Shown: positions 1-9,100, counted from the stretch's first letter. The stretch: 32,867 bases of DNA from Solirubrobacteraceae bacterium (GCA_030681525.1 JAUXSD010000187.1:1-32867), one strand, 5' to 3'. Notes: generated by a model not told the origin, from the letters alone. Made by a program: numbers and translations.

Positions 1-734
1 TGCTGCACTTCCCGCGCTTCGACAAGGCGGTCGGGCGCCTGAACACCGCCGAGCTGGACCTGTTCGTCGGGCCGGACTTCGTGATCACGCTGCCCAACGC
101 CCCGATCCAGCCGCTGGAGTACCTCTTCGAGCGCTGCCGCACGCGCGAGGACATGCGCGACACGCTGTTCGCCAAGGGGCCGGGCTACCTGCTCTACAAG
201 ATCGTCGACGACTGCGTCGACGCCTCGTTCCCGATGCTCGCGAAGATGGGCAACAAGCTCGAGGTGCTCGAGGACGAGATCTGGGAGGGCCGCTCGCACG
301 AGATCGTCCGCGACATCTCCAACGTCAAGCAGGAAATCATCAACTTCCGCAAGATCGTGCGCCCGCAGCGCGCCGCGCTGCGTGATCTGGAGCGCACGAA
401 GCGCTACATCCCCGAGGGCCTGGACATCTACTTCGATGACATCAACGACGCGTCGGAGCGCATCTGGGACATGCTCGAGAACTTCAAGGAGGTCGTCGAG
501 GGCCTCGAGTCGACAAACGAGTCGGTCCTCTCGCACCGCGTCAACGACGTCCTCAAGGCGCTGACCGCGATCAGCGTCGTCGTGCTGCCGCTGACTCTCG
601 TCGCGAGCATCTGGGGCATGAACGTGGGCGTGCCGGGCCAGGGCTCGCTGCACGCCTTCTGGATCGTCGTCGGGGCCATGGTCGCCCTGCTCGTCGTGAT
701 GCTCATGTTCTTCCGCAAGCGCGGCTGGCTGTAG
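1..734 (+). CDS. CorA-family Mg2+/divalent metal transporter, C-terminal part (5' end outside window)
   Basis: The frame is open from the left edge, so the gene begins outside the window; the GTG at 81 lies inside the coding region. In-window codons start at base 3 and give about 243 residues. The long helical middle (EDEIWEG, then the stretch around VKQEIINFRKIVRPQR) matches the stalk helices of CorA. It is followed by two membrane helices near the C-terminus, joined by the family signature GMN (in IWGMNVG), and a short basic tail (FRKRGWL). Known family role: a homopentameric inner-membrane channel for Mg2+ (also Co2+/Ni2+), with GMN forming the selectivity loop. The usual MPE motif after GMN is absent here (VGVPGQG), as in many divergent CorA/ZntB relatives, so the transported ion is uncertain. 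The next gene starts 10 bp after the stop. Confidence 0.9.
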   Translation, partial: LHFPRFDKAVGRLNTAELDLFVGPDFVITLPNAPIQPLEYLFERCRTREDMRDTLFAKGPGYLLYKIVDDCVDASFPMLAKMGNKLEVLEDEIWEGRSHEIVRDISNVKQEIINFRKIVRPQRAALRDLERTKRYIPEGLDIYFDDINDASERIWDMLENFKEVVEGLESTNESVLSHRVNDVLKALTAISVVVLPLTLVASIWGMNVGVPGQGSLHAFWIVVGAMVALLVVMLMFFRKRGWL

Positions 735-744
735 AACACCGGGC

Positions 745-1728
745 ATGACCGCACTCGAACCGCTCGTTCGCCTCGCCGAGGCCGCCGCCCTCGGCACGCC
801 GGCCCAGCGCAAGCGCATGCTCATCGTCGTCAACCCGACGGCGACGGCGATCACCGACCGCACGCGCAACCTCGTCGTCGGCGCGCTGCACGGCCGCTAC
901 GAGGTGGAGGCGGTCGACACCGAGGCGCGCGGCCACGCCACCGAGCTGTGCCTGGCCGCCGCGCAGGAGGGCTACGACGTCATCGTGTCCTTCGGCGGCG
1001 ACGGAACCGTCAACGAGGTGGCCAACGGCCTGATCGGCTGCGCGACGCCGGTGACCTGCCTGCCCGGCGGCGCGACGAACGTGCTGTGCAAGATGCTCGG
1101 GATCCCCGGCGACATCGTCGACGCCACCCAGCACCTGCTGGCGATGGCCGACCACTGGAGCCCGCGCCAGATCGACCTCGGCACGGCCAACGGCCGCGCC
1201 TTCACGTACACGAGCGGCTTCGGCATCGACGCCAGCGTCGTCAAGCGCATCGAGCAGTCGCCGCGCGCCAAGCGCCACCGGCTGCGCGAGTACTTCTTCG
1301 TCTACGCGGCCGTCGAGACCGTGCTGCGCCACTACGTCCGCCACCCGCCGCGGATGGAGCTGCACCTCGAGGGGCGCAGCGAGCGCGTGATCACGACGAT
1401 CGTGCAGAACGCCGAGCAGATGACCTACCTCGACGACAAGCCGATCGCGATCGCCGAGGGCGCCGGCCTGCAGACCGGGTCGCTGGCCGGGGTCGCGCTG
1501 CGCGGGGTCTCGCCGGTCGACATCCCGGGGATCGCGGTGCGGCTGCTGTCGACCAAGCGCTCGGTCGTCGGCCACCGCCAGATCGTCGACTTCCGCGACG
1601 TCGACGGGCTGCGCTGCGTCTCGGTCGACGGGCGCCCGATCCCGCTGCACGCCGACGGCGACCACCTCGGCGACGTCACCGAGGCGGTGTTCGGCGTGCT
1701 GCCGGGGGCGCTGGCCGTCGTGTCGTAG
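745..1728 (+). CDS. Diacylglycerol kinase family lipid kinase (YegS/DgkB type)
   Basis: 327 residues, close to the usual length of bacterial lipid kinases of the DAGK_cat family. The nucleotide-binding motif GGDGT lies at residues 84-88 within SFGGDGTVNEVANG, preceded by VVNPTA (29-34). The substrate-side glycine loop PGGATN (107-112) replaces the more common PLGTAND form. The C-terminal half has the beta-sandwich pattern of the family, ending in VDGRPIPLHADGD. Expected reaction: ATP-dependent phosphorylation of a lipid hydroxyl (diacylglycerol or a related lipid) at the inner face of the membrane; the actual lipid cannot be read from sequence. The ATG lies 10 bp after the CorA-like stop. A TAGAAC hexamer ends 7 nt upstream, overlapping that stop, and no strong Shine-Dalgarno is visible. 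Confidence 0.9.
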   Translation: MTALEPLVRLAEAAALGTPAQRKRMLIVVNPTATAITDRTRNLVVGALHGRYEVEAVDTEARGHATELCLAAAQEGYDVIVSFGGDGTVNEVANGLIGCATPVTCLPGGATNVLCKMLGIPGDIVDATQHLLAMADHWSPRQIDLGTANGRAFTYTSGFGIDASVVKRIEQSPRAKRHRLREYFFVYAAVETVLRHYVRHPPRMELHLEGRSERVITTIVQNAEQMTYLDDKPIAIAEGAGLQTGSLAGVALRGVSPVDIPGIAVRLLSTKRSVVGHRQIVDFRDVDGLRCVSVDGRPIPLHADGDHLGDVTEAVFGVLPGALAVVS

Positions 1729-1795
1729 GGGCGAAGCCTTCCGGGCCGGCGCCTATGAAGATCGATGGCCCACGACGCAGGAGGCGGGGCGTACG

Positions 1796-2365
1796 ATGAA
1801 CGCGATGCAGGTCGCGCAGCGAATGACCGCCGACGAGTACCTCGCTTGGGAGCAGCCCGAGTGGCCGCGCACCTGGCTCGTCGACGGTGAGGTCGTGGTG
1901 AACCAGCCTGCGCTCAAGCATCAGGTGCTGCACGGACGCCTGTTCGCCGCGCTCGCCGGATGGGTCCAGGGCGGTGACGGTCGCGGGCTCGTCGTCTTGC
2001 CTCTCGACGTCCGGCTCGACGACCGCAACGTGTACGCGCCCGACTTGCTCTGGTATTGCACCGAGCGTGCGCCGGCGATCGCGGCGAAGCCGCCTTACCG
2101 GGTCCCGGATCTCGGCGTGGAGATCCGCTCCCCTTCGACGTGGCGCTACGACATCGGCACCAAGAAGCGCGTGTACGAGCGCGAGGGCCTGCCGGAGCTC
2201 TGGCTCGTCGACGGCGACGCGAGCGTGCTGCTCGTGTTTCGCCGATCGGCGTCAACGTCACCGACGTTCGACGTCGCGCTCGAGTTTGACGCCGGCACGA
2301 CGCTCACCTCGCCGCTGCTGCCGGGCTTCGCGCTCGACGCCGGCGCCCTGTTCGCCTTCGACTGA
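1796..2365 (+). CDS. Uma2 family (DUF820) putative restriction-endonuclease-fold protein
   Basis: 189 residues, the usual Uma2 length. The family core is clear: YAPDLLW (the PD element), then VEIRSPST, then a lysine-rich segment (GTKKRVYEREG) and ELWLVDGD, which together form the PD-(D/E)XK nuclease fold. The start is supported by AGGAGG at 1779-1784, 11 bp upstream; a second in-frame ATG at 1805 is possible. Uma2 proteins are very abundant in cyanobacteria and some actinobacteria and are mostly uncharacterised; nuclease activity is predicted from fold only. It stands alone with no obvious partner, and converges on relA with 8 bp between the stops. Its third codon positions look slightly less GC-rich than those of its neighbours, compatible with a mobile origin, but this is an impression by eye. 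Confidence 0.85.
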   Translation: MNAMQVAQRMTADEYLAWEQPEWPRTWLVDGEVVVNQPALKHQVLHGRLFAALAGWVQGGDGRGLVVLPLDVRLDDRNVYAPDLLWYCTERAPAIAAKPPYRVPDLGVEIRSPSTWRYDIGTKKRVYEREGLPELWLVDGDASVLLVFRRSASTSPTFDVALEFDAGTTLTSPLLPGFALDAGALFAFD

Positions 2366-2373
2366 CGCGGAGC

Positions 2374-4713
2374 TCAGCCGCCGCCCGGCGTGACGCGGTA
2401 GGCGTCGAACACCGAGTCGATGTTGCGCAGGCGGCTGATCGCCGCCTTGAGGACCTGCAGGTCGCCGACCTCGACGACGAACCAGTTCTGGACCATCGGG
2501 TGCGAGACGACGCAGCGCGCCTCGACGATGTTGATGCCGGCCTCGGCGAACGTCCGCGAGAGGTCCTCGAGCAGGCGGTGGCGGTCCCAGGCGTCGACCT
2601 GCAGCTCGACCTTGAACGACGTCTCGTGGCCGCCGGCCCAGTGCACCGGGGTGAAGCGGTCGGGGTCCTTGCGCAGCTGCTGGGCGTTGGGGCAGTCCTC
2701 GCGGTGGATCGTGATCCCGCGGCCGAGCGAGATGTAGCCGACGATCGGGTCGCCCGGCACCGGCCGGCAGCACTTGGCGATGCGCAGCATGACGTCGTCG
2801 ACTCCCTCGACGGCGATGCCGTACTGCGTCGAGGTGCTCGTCGGCTGGCGCCGCTGGCGGCGCGTGGACAGCAGGTCCTCGGCCATCGTGCGCGTCTCGC
2901 CCTCGGCGGCCTCGCCCTGCTTGAGGCGCTGCATGATCTTGTTGACGACGATCTTCGCGGAGATCTTCGCCCCGCCGAGGGCGATGTAGAAATCGTCGGC
3001 CTTCTTGAAGCCCATCTCGCGGATGACGTCGGCCAGCAGCGGTGAGGAGACGATCTTCTGCGACGGCAGGCCGCGCTTGCGCAGCGCCTCGTGGAGGATC
3101 TCGCGGCCGGTGTGCTCGGTGTCGTCACGCGACTCGGCCTTGAACCACTGCTTGATCTTGTTGCGCGCGCGGGTGGTGCGCACGACGGCCAGCCAGTCGC
3201 GCGAGGGCCCGCGCTCGCGGTTGGAGGTCATGACCTCGACGATGTCGCCGGATTTCAGCTCGTAGTGCAGGGGCACGAGCTTGCCGTTGACCTTCGCCCC
3301 GACGCAGCGATGGCCGACGTCGGTGTGGACCTCGTAGGCGAAGTCCAGCGGCGTCGCGCCGGCCGCCAGCGACTTCACCTCGCCCTTGGGCGTGAAGACG
3401 TAGACCTCGTCCTCGATGAGGTCGACCTTCAACGCGTCCATGAACTCCTTGGGGTCCGACGTGTCCTGCTGCCACTCGAGCATCTGGCGCAGCCACTTGA
3501 GCTTGGCGTCGCCGTCCGACGTGGGCCCGCCCGCCGCCGTCTTGCCGTCCGAGCCGCCGACCTTGTAGATCCAGTGCGCGGCGACGCCGAACTCCGCCAT
3601 GTCCTGCATCTCGCGCGTGCGGATCTGGATCTCCAGCGGCAGCCCCTCGGGCCCGATCACGGTCGTGTGCAGCGACTGGTACATGTTGAACTTCGGCATC
3701 GCGATGAAGTCCTTGAAGCGACCGGGCAGCGGCTTCCACAGCGAGTGCACGACGCCGACCGCGCCGTAGCAGTCCTTCACCGAGTCGACGATCACGCGCA
3801 TCGCGGTGAGGTCGTAGATCTCGTTGAACTCGCGGCCCTTCTTGGTCATCTTCGAGTAGATCGAGTAGAAGTGCTTGGCCCGCCCGGAGATGTCGGCGTC
3901 GATGCCCAGCGCCTCCAGCTCCCGGCGCAGGTACGCGCCGGCCTTCTCGACGTACTGCTCGCGCTCTTCGCGCTGCTGGTTGACGAGGCCCTTGATCTCG
4001 GCGTACTTGCGCGGGTGCAGCGCCTGGAACGCGAGATCCTCGAGCTCCCACTTGATCGCGTGAATGCCGAGCCGGTGCGCGATCGGCGCGTAGATCTCCA
4101 GGGTCTCCTTGGCCTTGTCGATCTGCTTCTGCTTCGGCATCGCCGAGATCGTGCGCATGTTGTGCAGGCGGTCGGCGAGCTTGATGAGGATGACCCGCAC
4201 ATCGTTGGCCATCGCCACCATCATCTTGCGGTAGTTCTCGGCCTGCGCCTCGTCGCGCGACTGGAAGACGATCCCGGTCAGCTTCGTGACGCCGTCGACG
4301 AGGTTGGCGATCTCGTCGCCGAAGGCGTGGCGGACCTCCTGCAGCGACGCGGAGGTGTCCTCGACGGTGTCGTGCAGCAGCGCCGCGCACAGCGTCTCGG
4401 TGTCCAGGCGCATGCCCGCGCAGATCTTCGCGACGCCGACCGGGTGGACGATGAACTCCTCGCCGGACATCCGGCGCTGGTCGGCGTGGTGCTCGCACGA
4501 GAAGACGAACGCCGCCTCGACCTTCTTGCGATCGATCCGCACGGCCGAGGCGTCGGCGTGCTCCTCGACGATCGCGAAGACGTCGGAGAGCAGGCTGCGC
4601 TCGAGCTCGGTCAGATCCGCGCGCTCGACCGGCGGGTGCACGCCCGGGCTGACGGCATCGACCGGCGAGCGCCGCGCGCCGGCGACGACCCGCTGGCGCG
4701 CCGGGGCCCTCAC
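2374..4713 (-). CDS. relA: Bifunctional (p)ppGpp synthetase/hydrolase (RelA/SpoT, Rel)
   Basis: 779 residues with the full long-RSH layout. An N-terminal HD hydrolase domain carries the metal-binding residues (H90 in IVHP, H114-D115 and E118-D119 in LLHDTVEDT). A synthetase domain follows (IYDLTAMRVIV, then KFNMYQSLHTT), then a TGS domain (VYVFTPKGEV), a zinc-finger/RIS segment (KCCRPVPGD with a later HREDC) and a C-terminal ACT domain. Intact HD residues and a basic RxKD-like region before the synthetase core (KKGREF) indicate a bifunctional enzyme that makes (p)ppGpp from ATP and GTP/GDP on amino-acid starvation and also degrades it. The start is GTG at 4711-4713, overlapping the recJ stop as GTGA, so translation is probably coupled to recJ. 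The apt gene often found between them is absent. Confidence 0.95.
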   Translation of the reverse strand: MRAPARQRVVAGARRSPVDAVSPGVHPPVERADLTELERSLLSDVFAIVEEHADASAVRIDRKKVEAAFVFSCEHHADQRRMSGEEFIVHPVGVAKICAGMRLDTETLCAALLHDTVEDTSASLQEVRHAFGDEIANLVDGVTKLTGIVFQSRDEAQAENYRKMMVAMANDVRVILIKLADRLHNMRTISAMPKQKQIDKAKETLEIYAPIAHRLGIHAIKWELEDLAFQALHPRKYAEIKGLVNQQREEREQYVEKAGAYLRRELEALGIDADISGRAKHFYSIYSKMTKKGREFNEIYDLTAMRVIVDSVKDCYGAVGVVHSLWKPLPGRFKDFIAMPKFNMYQSLHTTVIGPEGLPLEIQIRTREMQDMAEFGVAAHWIYKVGGSDGKTAAGGPTSDGDAKLKWLRQMLEWQQDTSDPKEFMDALKVDLIEDEVYVFTPKGEVKSLAAGATPLDFAYEVHTDVGHRCVGAKVNGKLVPLHYELKSGDIVEVMTSNRERGPSRDWLAVVRTTRARNKIKQWFKAESRDDTEHTGREILHEALRKRGLPSQKIVSSPLLADVIREMGFKKADDFYIALGGAKISAKIVVNKIMQRLKQGEAAEGETRTMAEDLLSTRRQRRQPTSTSTQYGIAVEGVDDVMLRIAKCCRPVPGDPIVGYISLGRGITIHREDCPNAQQLRKDPDRFTPVHWAGGHETSFKVELQVDAWDRHRLLEDLSRTFAEAGINIVEARCVVSHPMVQNWFVVEVGDLQVLKAAISRLRNIDSVFDAYRVTPGGG

Positions 4714-7136
4714 GCCGCCTTTGCTGTCACCTCGCTCAGAAATGGGAGTCCGTCCTCGTAGCGCTGCTGATATGCCCGAAACGCCGCCGACCGCTCGAGC
4801 GCGGTGCGCTCCGCGGACGGGACCGTGACGGTCCTGCTGTCCGGGTCGAGGCTGACGAGGTGCAGCTCCGCGAGGACCCGGAGGACGCGGCCGGCCAGCG
4901 CTGCCGGCCGTGGCGTCTTCGCATCACCGCGAAGCAGCGCCTCGAGCTCCTCACCCGCCGCCGCGCCCGCGGCCCGCAGGGCCCGGTACACCGCGGTGAG
5001 CGAAGCACGAAGTGCGTACTCACGCTCATGGATCTGAGCTGCGAAGCCTAGCTCAGGCGGGCCCCACGTCAGGTGCGTCATCGCGCCGTACGTGCGCAGC
5101 GGCCCGGCGGGCGGGTCGAGCATGACGACGTGGGCGTCGGCGCCGCCGATCCGCGCCAGCGCAGGGTCACGCTCCAGCGCGTCGTGCGAGCACAGCGCAA
5201 AGCCCCCGAGGATCGGGCGCAGGTGGCGCAGGCGGGCGCGGGCGTCGGCCGCGACGACGAGCACGGGCTCGCCCGACGCGACGAGTGCGGCGATCGTGCC
5301 CGCGATGGCGCCCCCGCGGCGATCACGGAGCGGGGCGCGCAGGTCGCGGGGCTTGAGCGCGATGTCCGACAGCGGGCGGTCCGTCTCGGCCAGCGCCGCC
5401 GCCAGGTACGCGCCGGGCTCGGGACCCGGCTCGCCGACGAGCACGATCGGCGCCGGCGTGCACGGCCGCGCGTCGCGCAGCAGCAGGCGCGGCTCGACGC
5501 TGCCGTTGAACTCGTTGAGCTCGAGCGTGAACGTCGCGTCGAGCGGGTTCTCGCAGTCCACCGTCGAGGTGCCGAACGCGACGGCGCGCGCGCTGGCGGC
5601 GCCCGAGGCGACCGTGAAGCGCACGTGCCTGCCGTCTTCCCCCATCGTGCGCGGGTCGCTGCAGCGCGCGGCCGGCACGAGCAGCGTGACGCCGGGGTTG
5701 CCGATCCCGAACGGCGCGAGCTGCTGCAGCTCCTCGGCGAGCGGCAGGCCGATCTCGTCGCCGGCGACGACCGCGTCGACGCGGCGGGTGGCGACGAGGT
5801 CCGCGGGGGTGAGCGTCGCGGCGGCGTGCGCCTCGAAGGCGTCGCGGAACGCGTCGAGGTTCGCGGCGAGCACCTCGCAGCCGGCTGCGGCGCGGTGGCC
5901 GCCGTGGCGTTCGAGGTGCCCGGCCGACGCGTCCAGGCCGGCCAGCAGGTCGAAGCCGGGGATCGAGCGGCCCGAGCCCGTGCCACGGTCGCCGTCGAGT
6001 GCGACGAGCACGGTGGGCCGGTGATGGCGCTCGGCGATGCGCGAGGCGACGATGCCGATGACGCCCTTGTGCCAGCCCTCCGCGGCGAGCACGTACGAAT
6101 ACCGATCTGCGGTCTCGGCCACGAGCGCCTCGGCCTCGAACAGGATCCGCGTCTCGGTCATCCGCCGCTCGGAGTTCAGCCGGTCCAGCTCGTCGGCGAT
6201 CTGCGCGGCGCGGATCTCGTCGGGCGTGAGCATGAGCTCGAGCCCCGCGTCGGCGCGCTCCAGCCGGCCGGCGGCGTTGATCCGCGGCGCGAGGCGAAAG
6301 CCGACGGCGGTCGTGTCGATCCGTGCGGGATCCGCCCGCGACACCCGCATGAGCGCCCGCAGGCCGGGGCGCTTCGTCGCGGCCATCGCGCGCAGTCCGG
6401 CCCGCACGAGCCGGCGGTTCTCGCCGCGCAGCGGCACGCAGTCGGCGATCGTGGCGAGCGCGACGAGGTCGAGGTCGCGATCGGCGAGCGCCGGGTCCTC
6501 GCCGGCGGCCTGCAGCAGCGCGGCCGCGAGCTTGTAGGCGACGCCGGCGGCGCACAGGTCGACGCACGGGTAGCCGCAGACGGCGGGGTGCACGATCGGC
6601 GCGTCGGGCAGGACCCCGTCGGAGCGCGGGCTGTGGTGGTCGGTGACGACGACGTCGATGCCGGCGGCGCGCGCCGCGGCGACCTCGGCGACCGCGGTGA
6701 TCGCGCAGTCGGCGGTGATCAGCAGCTTCGTGCCGCGCGCCGCCAGGCGCGCGACCGTCGCCGCCGAGAGGCCGTAGCCGTCCTCGGTGCGGCTGGGCAG
6801 AAACCAGTCGACGTCGGCGTCGAGCGTGCGCAGCACCCGGACGAGGATCGCGGTCGAGCAGACCCCGTCGACGTCGTAGTCGCCGTGGATCGTGATCCGC
6901 CGCCCCGCCCGCACGTGGTCGAGGATGCGCGCGCAGACGGCCCCGATGCCGGCGAACTGCGACGGGTCGTGGCGTTCGCCCGCCGCCAGCCACGCCCGCG
7001 CGGCGGCGGGATCGGCGAGCCCGCGGCGCACGAGGACCTGCGCCGTCGGATGGCTCACCCCGAGCTCGCGCTCGAGCGCGAGCACCGCGGCGATGGCGCA
7101 CGGGGCGATCTTCAGGCAGGGCGGATCCGGCGGCAC
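4710..7136 (-). CDS. recJ: Single-stranded-DNA-specific exonuclease RecJ
   Basis: 808 residues, comparable to the long RecJ of Gram-positive bacteria. DHH-superfamily motifs are present: GDYDVDG (D86, D88, D90), TADCAIT (D143), TDHH (165-168) and TIADCVPL. The DHHA1-type region includes HRPTVLVAL and GSGRSIPGFDLL, followed by GGHRAAAG. An OB-like part and a C-terminal extension of roughly 250 residues follow, like the RecJ C-terminal domain of firmicutes. Role: 5'-3' degradation of single-stranded DNA in recombination and mismatch/base-excision repair. The second motif has Ala where many RecJ proteins have Gly (DCAIT versus DCGIT). Start is GTG at 7134-7136; no Shine-Dalgarno is seen, but TAGCTT ends 7 nt upstream, suggesting a leaderless transcript. 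Divergent from the gene at 7253. Confidence 0.95.
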   Translation of the reverse strand: MPPDPPCLKIAPCAIAAVLALERELGVSHPTAQVLVRRGLADPAAARAWLAAGERHDPSQFAGIGAVCARILDHVRAGRRITIHGDYDVDGVCSTAILVRVLRTLDADVDWFLPSRTEDGYGLSAATVARLAARGTKLLITADCAITAVAEVAAARAAGIDVVVTDHHSPRSDGVLPDAPIVHPAVCGYPCVDLCAAGVAYKLAAALLQAAGEDPALADRDLDLVALATIADCVPLRGENRRLVRAGLRAMAATKRPGLRALMRVSRADPARIDTTAVGFRLAPRINAAGRLERADAGLELMLTPDEIRAAQIADELDRLNSERRMTETRILFEAEALVAETADRYSYVLAAEGWHKGVIGIVASRIAERHHRPTVLVALDGDRGTGSGRSIPGFDLLAGLDASAGHLERHGGHRAAAGCEVLAANLDAFRDAFEAHAAATLTPADLVATRRVDAVVAGDEIGLPLAEELQQLAPFGIGNPGVTLLVPAARCSDPRTMGEDGRHVRFTVASGAASARAVAFGTSTVDCENPLDATFTLELNEFNGSVEPRLLLRDARPCTPAPIVLVGEPGPEPGAYLAAALAETDRPLSDIALKPRDLRAPLRDRRGGAIAGTIAALVASGEPVLVVAADARARLRHLRPILGGFALCSHDALERDPALARIGGADAHVVMLDPPAGPLRTYGAMTHLTWGPPELGFAAQIHEREYALRASLTAVYRALRAAGAAAGEELEALLRGDAKTPRPAALAGRVLRVLAELHLVSLDPDSRTVTVPSAERTALERSAAFRAYQQRYEDGLPFLSEVTAKAA

Positions 7137-7143
7137 GCCCGGG

Positions 7144-7149
7144 AAGCTA
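7144..7149 (-). promoter_or_regulatory. Candidate -10 hexamer (TAGCTT) of recJ, leaderless arrangement
   Basis: On the minus strand TAGCTT fits TANNNT and is separated from the recJ GTG by exactly 7 nt, so transcription would begin at or next to the start codon. No -35 consensus is evident. The same geometry recurs at several other first genes in the window. Confidence 0.45.
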
Positions 7150-7240
7150 CGCGCCGGGCCCGACGGAAGCGGACGGCGGTCCCGGAGTTTGGGCGCGTTG
7201 GCGAAGCCGTCGTACGAGGGCGCGCCCGCGTGCCCGTCCC

Positions 7241-7246
7241 TACGAT
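7241..7246 (+). promoter_or_regulatory. Candidate -10 hexamer (TACGAT) of the spermidine-synthase-like gene
   Basis: TACGAT is followed by 6 nt and then the GTG at 7253. This spacing would place the transcription start at the start codon. There is no Shine-Dalgarno in between and no recognisable -35. Confidence 0.45.
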
Positions 7247-7252
7247 GGCCCC

Positions 7253-8725
7253 GTGATCCCCTCCCCCGCGCCCGCGGCGCCCCCGTCGCTCGGCGCCCGC
7301 GCGGCCAGGGCCCTCGTCTTCCTCGCGGCCGGCGCGGTGCTCGTGCTCGAGATCCTCGGGGTGCGCCTGCTGGCGCCCTACGTCGGGCTGACGCTCGAGA
7401 CGACGACCGCGATCATCGGCGCGGCGCTGGCCGGGATCGCCGCCGGCGCCGCGGCGGGCGGACGCGCCGCCGACCGCTTCGACGGCCGCTGGCTGCTGCC
7501 GCTGCTGCTCGGCGCCGGCGGCCTGCTGTGCATCGCGAGCGTGCCGCTCGTGCGGGTCTTCGGCGAGGCCGCCCGCGGCACGAGCGGGCTGACGGCCCTG
7601 GCGATCGCGCTGATGGTCCTGTTTCCGCCCGCCTTCGTGCTCAGCGCGGTGAGCCCGGTGGTGGCCAAGCTGCAGCTGCACGACCTCGAGCACACCGGCC
7701 GCGTCGTCGGGAGCCTGTCGGCCTGGGCGACCGCGGGCGCCCTGCTGGGGACCTTCGGCACCGGCTTCGCGCTGGTCCCGCTCATGCCGACGAGCGCCGC
7801 CGTGCTGGCGATCGGCGGCCTGCTGCTGGCCGTCGCGCTGGCGCTCGCCCTGCGCTTCGGCGTCACCTCCCCCGCGGTCGCGATCGTCTGCGTCGCCGGT
7901 GCGGCCACGCTGGCCGCCGCGGCCCTGGCCGTGGGCTCGCCCTGCGACGCGGAGACCGACTACCACTGCGCCGTGATCGTCGATGCCGGACAGGGCCAGC
8001 GGACGCTGATCCTCGACGACCTGCGCCACTCCCACGTCGACCTCGACGACCTCGACCACCTCGAGTTCGACTACACCCGCTGGATGGGCGACGCGATCGC
8101 CGCGCTGCCCGTCGGCCCGCTCGACGCCGTGTACCTCGGCGGCGGCGGCTTCACGCTGCCGCGCTACGTCGCCGCGGTCCGGCCGGGCTCGCGCGCGCGG
8201 GTGCTGGAGGTCGACGGCGAGCTCGTGCGGCTGGCGCGGCGGCGGCTGGCGCTGCGCACCGGGCCGGCGCTGCGCGTCCGGGTCGGCGACGCCCGGGTGA
8301 CGCTGCGCGAGGAGCCGACCGACTCCGCGGATGTCGTCATCGGCGATGCCTTCGGCAGCCGCTCGGTGCCCTGGCATCTGGCCACCGCCGAGTTCGCGCG
8401 CGAGATCCGCCGCGTCCTGCGGCCCGGCGGGCTGTACGCGCTGAACCTCATCGACCAGCGCCCCCTTGCGCTGCTGCGCGCCGAGGCGGCGACGCTGCTC
8501 GACGTCTTCGCCGACGTGCGGCTCGTCGCGCGCGCCGCGAACGGCGAGCCGCGCGGCGGCAACGTCGTCTTCCTGGCCTCCGACCGCCCGCTCGCGCCGG
8601 CGGTCCGCTCGACCGCGCGCGGCGCGCGCACGTTTCACCGCGCGGCGGTGCGGCGGATCGCCGGCGCGACCGCCGTCCTGCGCGACGACGACGCCCCGGC
8701 CGATCAGCTCATCAGCGCGGAGTGA
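7253..8725 (+). CDS. Membrane-anchored spermidine-synthase-like protein (fused MFS/spermidine synthase type)
   Basis: 490 residues. The first ~230 residues contain about seven hydrophobic helices (for example LVFLAAGAVLVLEILGVRLL and AIIGAALAGIAAGAAAG). The C-terminal half is a class I Rossmann domain of the polyamine aminopropyltransferase family: a DDLRHSHVDL strand-turn, EFDYTRW, the SAM-like glycine loop YLGGGGF, an acidic residue after the second strand (VLEVDGE), then GDARV and GDAFGSRSVPWHL. True spermidine synthases have GGGDGG and a D-x-x-D-P catalytic segment. Here the loop Asp is missing and the second motif is GDAFG, so aminopropyl transfer is doubtful and the substrate is unknown. 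It sits on the plus strand between recJ and the secDF cluster, both minus strand, and so interrupts an otherwise conserved block. Confidence 0.85.
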   Translation: MIPSPAPAAPPSLGARAARALVFLAAGAVLVLEILGVRLLAPYVGLTLETTTAIIGAALAGIAAGAAAGGRAADRFDGRWLLPLLLGAGGLLCIASVPLVRVFGEAARGTSGLTALAIALMVLFPPAFVLSAVSPVVAKLQLHDLEHTGRVVGSLSAWATAGALLGTFGTGFALVPLMPTSAAVLAIGGLLLAVALALALRFGVTSPAVAIVCVAGAATLAAAALAVGSPCDAETDYHCAVIVDAGQGQRTLILDDLRHSHVDLDDLDHLEFDYTRWMGDAIAALPVGPLDAVYLGGGGFTLPRYVAAVRPGSRARVLEVDGELVRLARRRLALRTGPALRVRVGDARVTLREEPTDSADVVIGDAFGSRSVPWHLATAEFAREIRRVLRPGGLYALNLIDQRPLALLRAEAATLLDVFADVRLVARAANGEPRGGNVVFLASDRPLAPAVRSTARGARTFHRAAVRRIAGATAVLRDDDAPADQLISAE

Positions 8726-9100
8726 CTACTTCAAGGCGACGACGAACCCGCCGATGATCACCAGCGACAGCACCGCGGGAATCGCGTAGCCGACGGCGCC
8801 GGCGAGGTACAGCAGCCAGACGATCGCCAGCGGCGCGAACGCGACCACGGCGGCCGGCGCCCAGCCGCGGGTATCGGCGATGACGCTGACGCCGGTCCCG
8901 ATGAGCGCGATCACCGCGGCGCAGAACACCACCATCCCGATGACGAACAGCCCGAAGGCGAACGCCATGAACGGGTTGTCGCCCGGTGCCCGGTCGCCGC
9001 CGAACTTCGCGACGAAGACGAGGCCGCCGCCGATCACGGCCGCCGCGCCGAGCACGGCGGCGACGCTCAGCCGTCGGGTTGTCCAGCCGCTCTGCTGCAT
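8726..9100 (-). CDS. Hypothetical four-helix membrane protein
   Basis: The preferred start is the ATG at 9098-9100 (MQQSGWTTRR), giving 124 residues, with GAGGA about 9 nt upstream. The open frame continues upstream to a GTG at 9244, but that 48-residue extension is hydrophilic, proline/arginine-rich and looks non-coding. About four membrane helices: around LSVAAVLGAAAVIGGGLVFV, FGLFVIGMVVFCAAVIALIG, VVAFAPLAIVWLLYLAGAVG and the C-terminal LSLVIIGGFVVAL. I do not recognise a family. It is convergent with the gene at 7253 (stops adjacent at 8725/8726) and follows the small membrane gene at 9308 on the same strand, so it may be the last gene of the secDF transcript. Confidence 0.65.
   Translation of the reverse strand: MQQSGWTTRRLSVAAVLGAAAVIGGGLVFVAKFGGDRAPGDNPFMAFAFGLFVIGMVVFCAAVIALIGTGVSVIADTRGWAPAAVVAFAPLAIVWLLYLAGAVGYAIPAVLSLVIIGGFVVALK

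Noticed and set aside
1792..1797. TACGAT next to the Uma2 start as a -10 element
   Set aside because: It overlaps the ATG itself, so transcription would start inside the gene; a good AGGAGG site upstream argues for a normal leader.
3091..7256. Very long open frames on the plus strand opposite relA and recJ (3091-4761 and 5073-7256)
   Set aside because: They encode Arg/Val/Asp/Gly-rich low-complexity sequence with no domain, and arise because GC-rich DNA has few stop codons. The minus-strand reading gives full RelA and RecJ.
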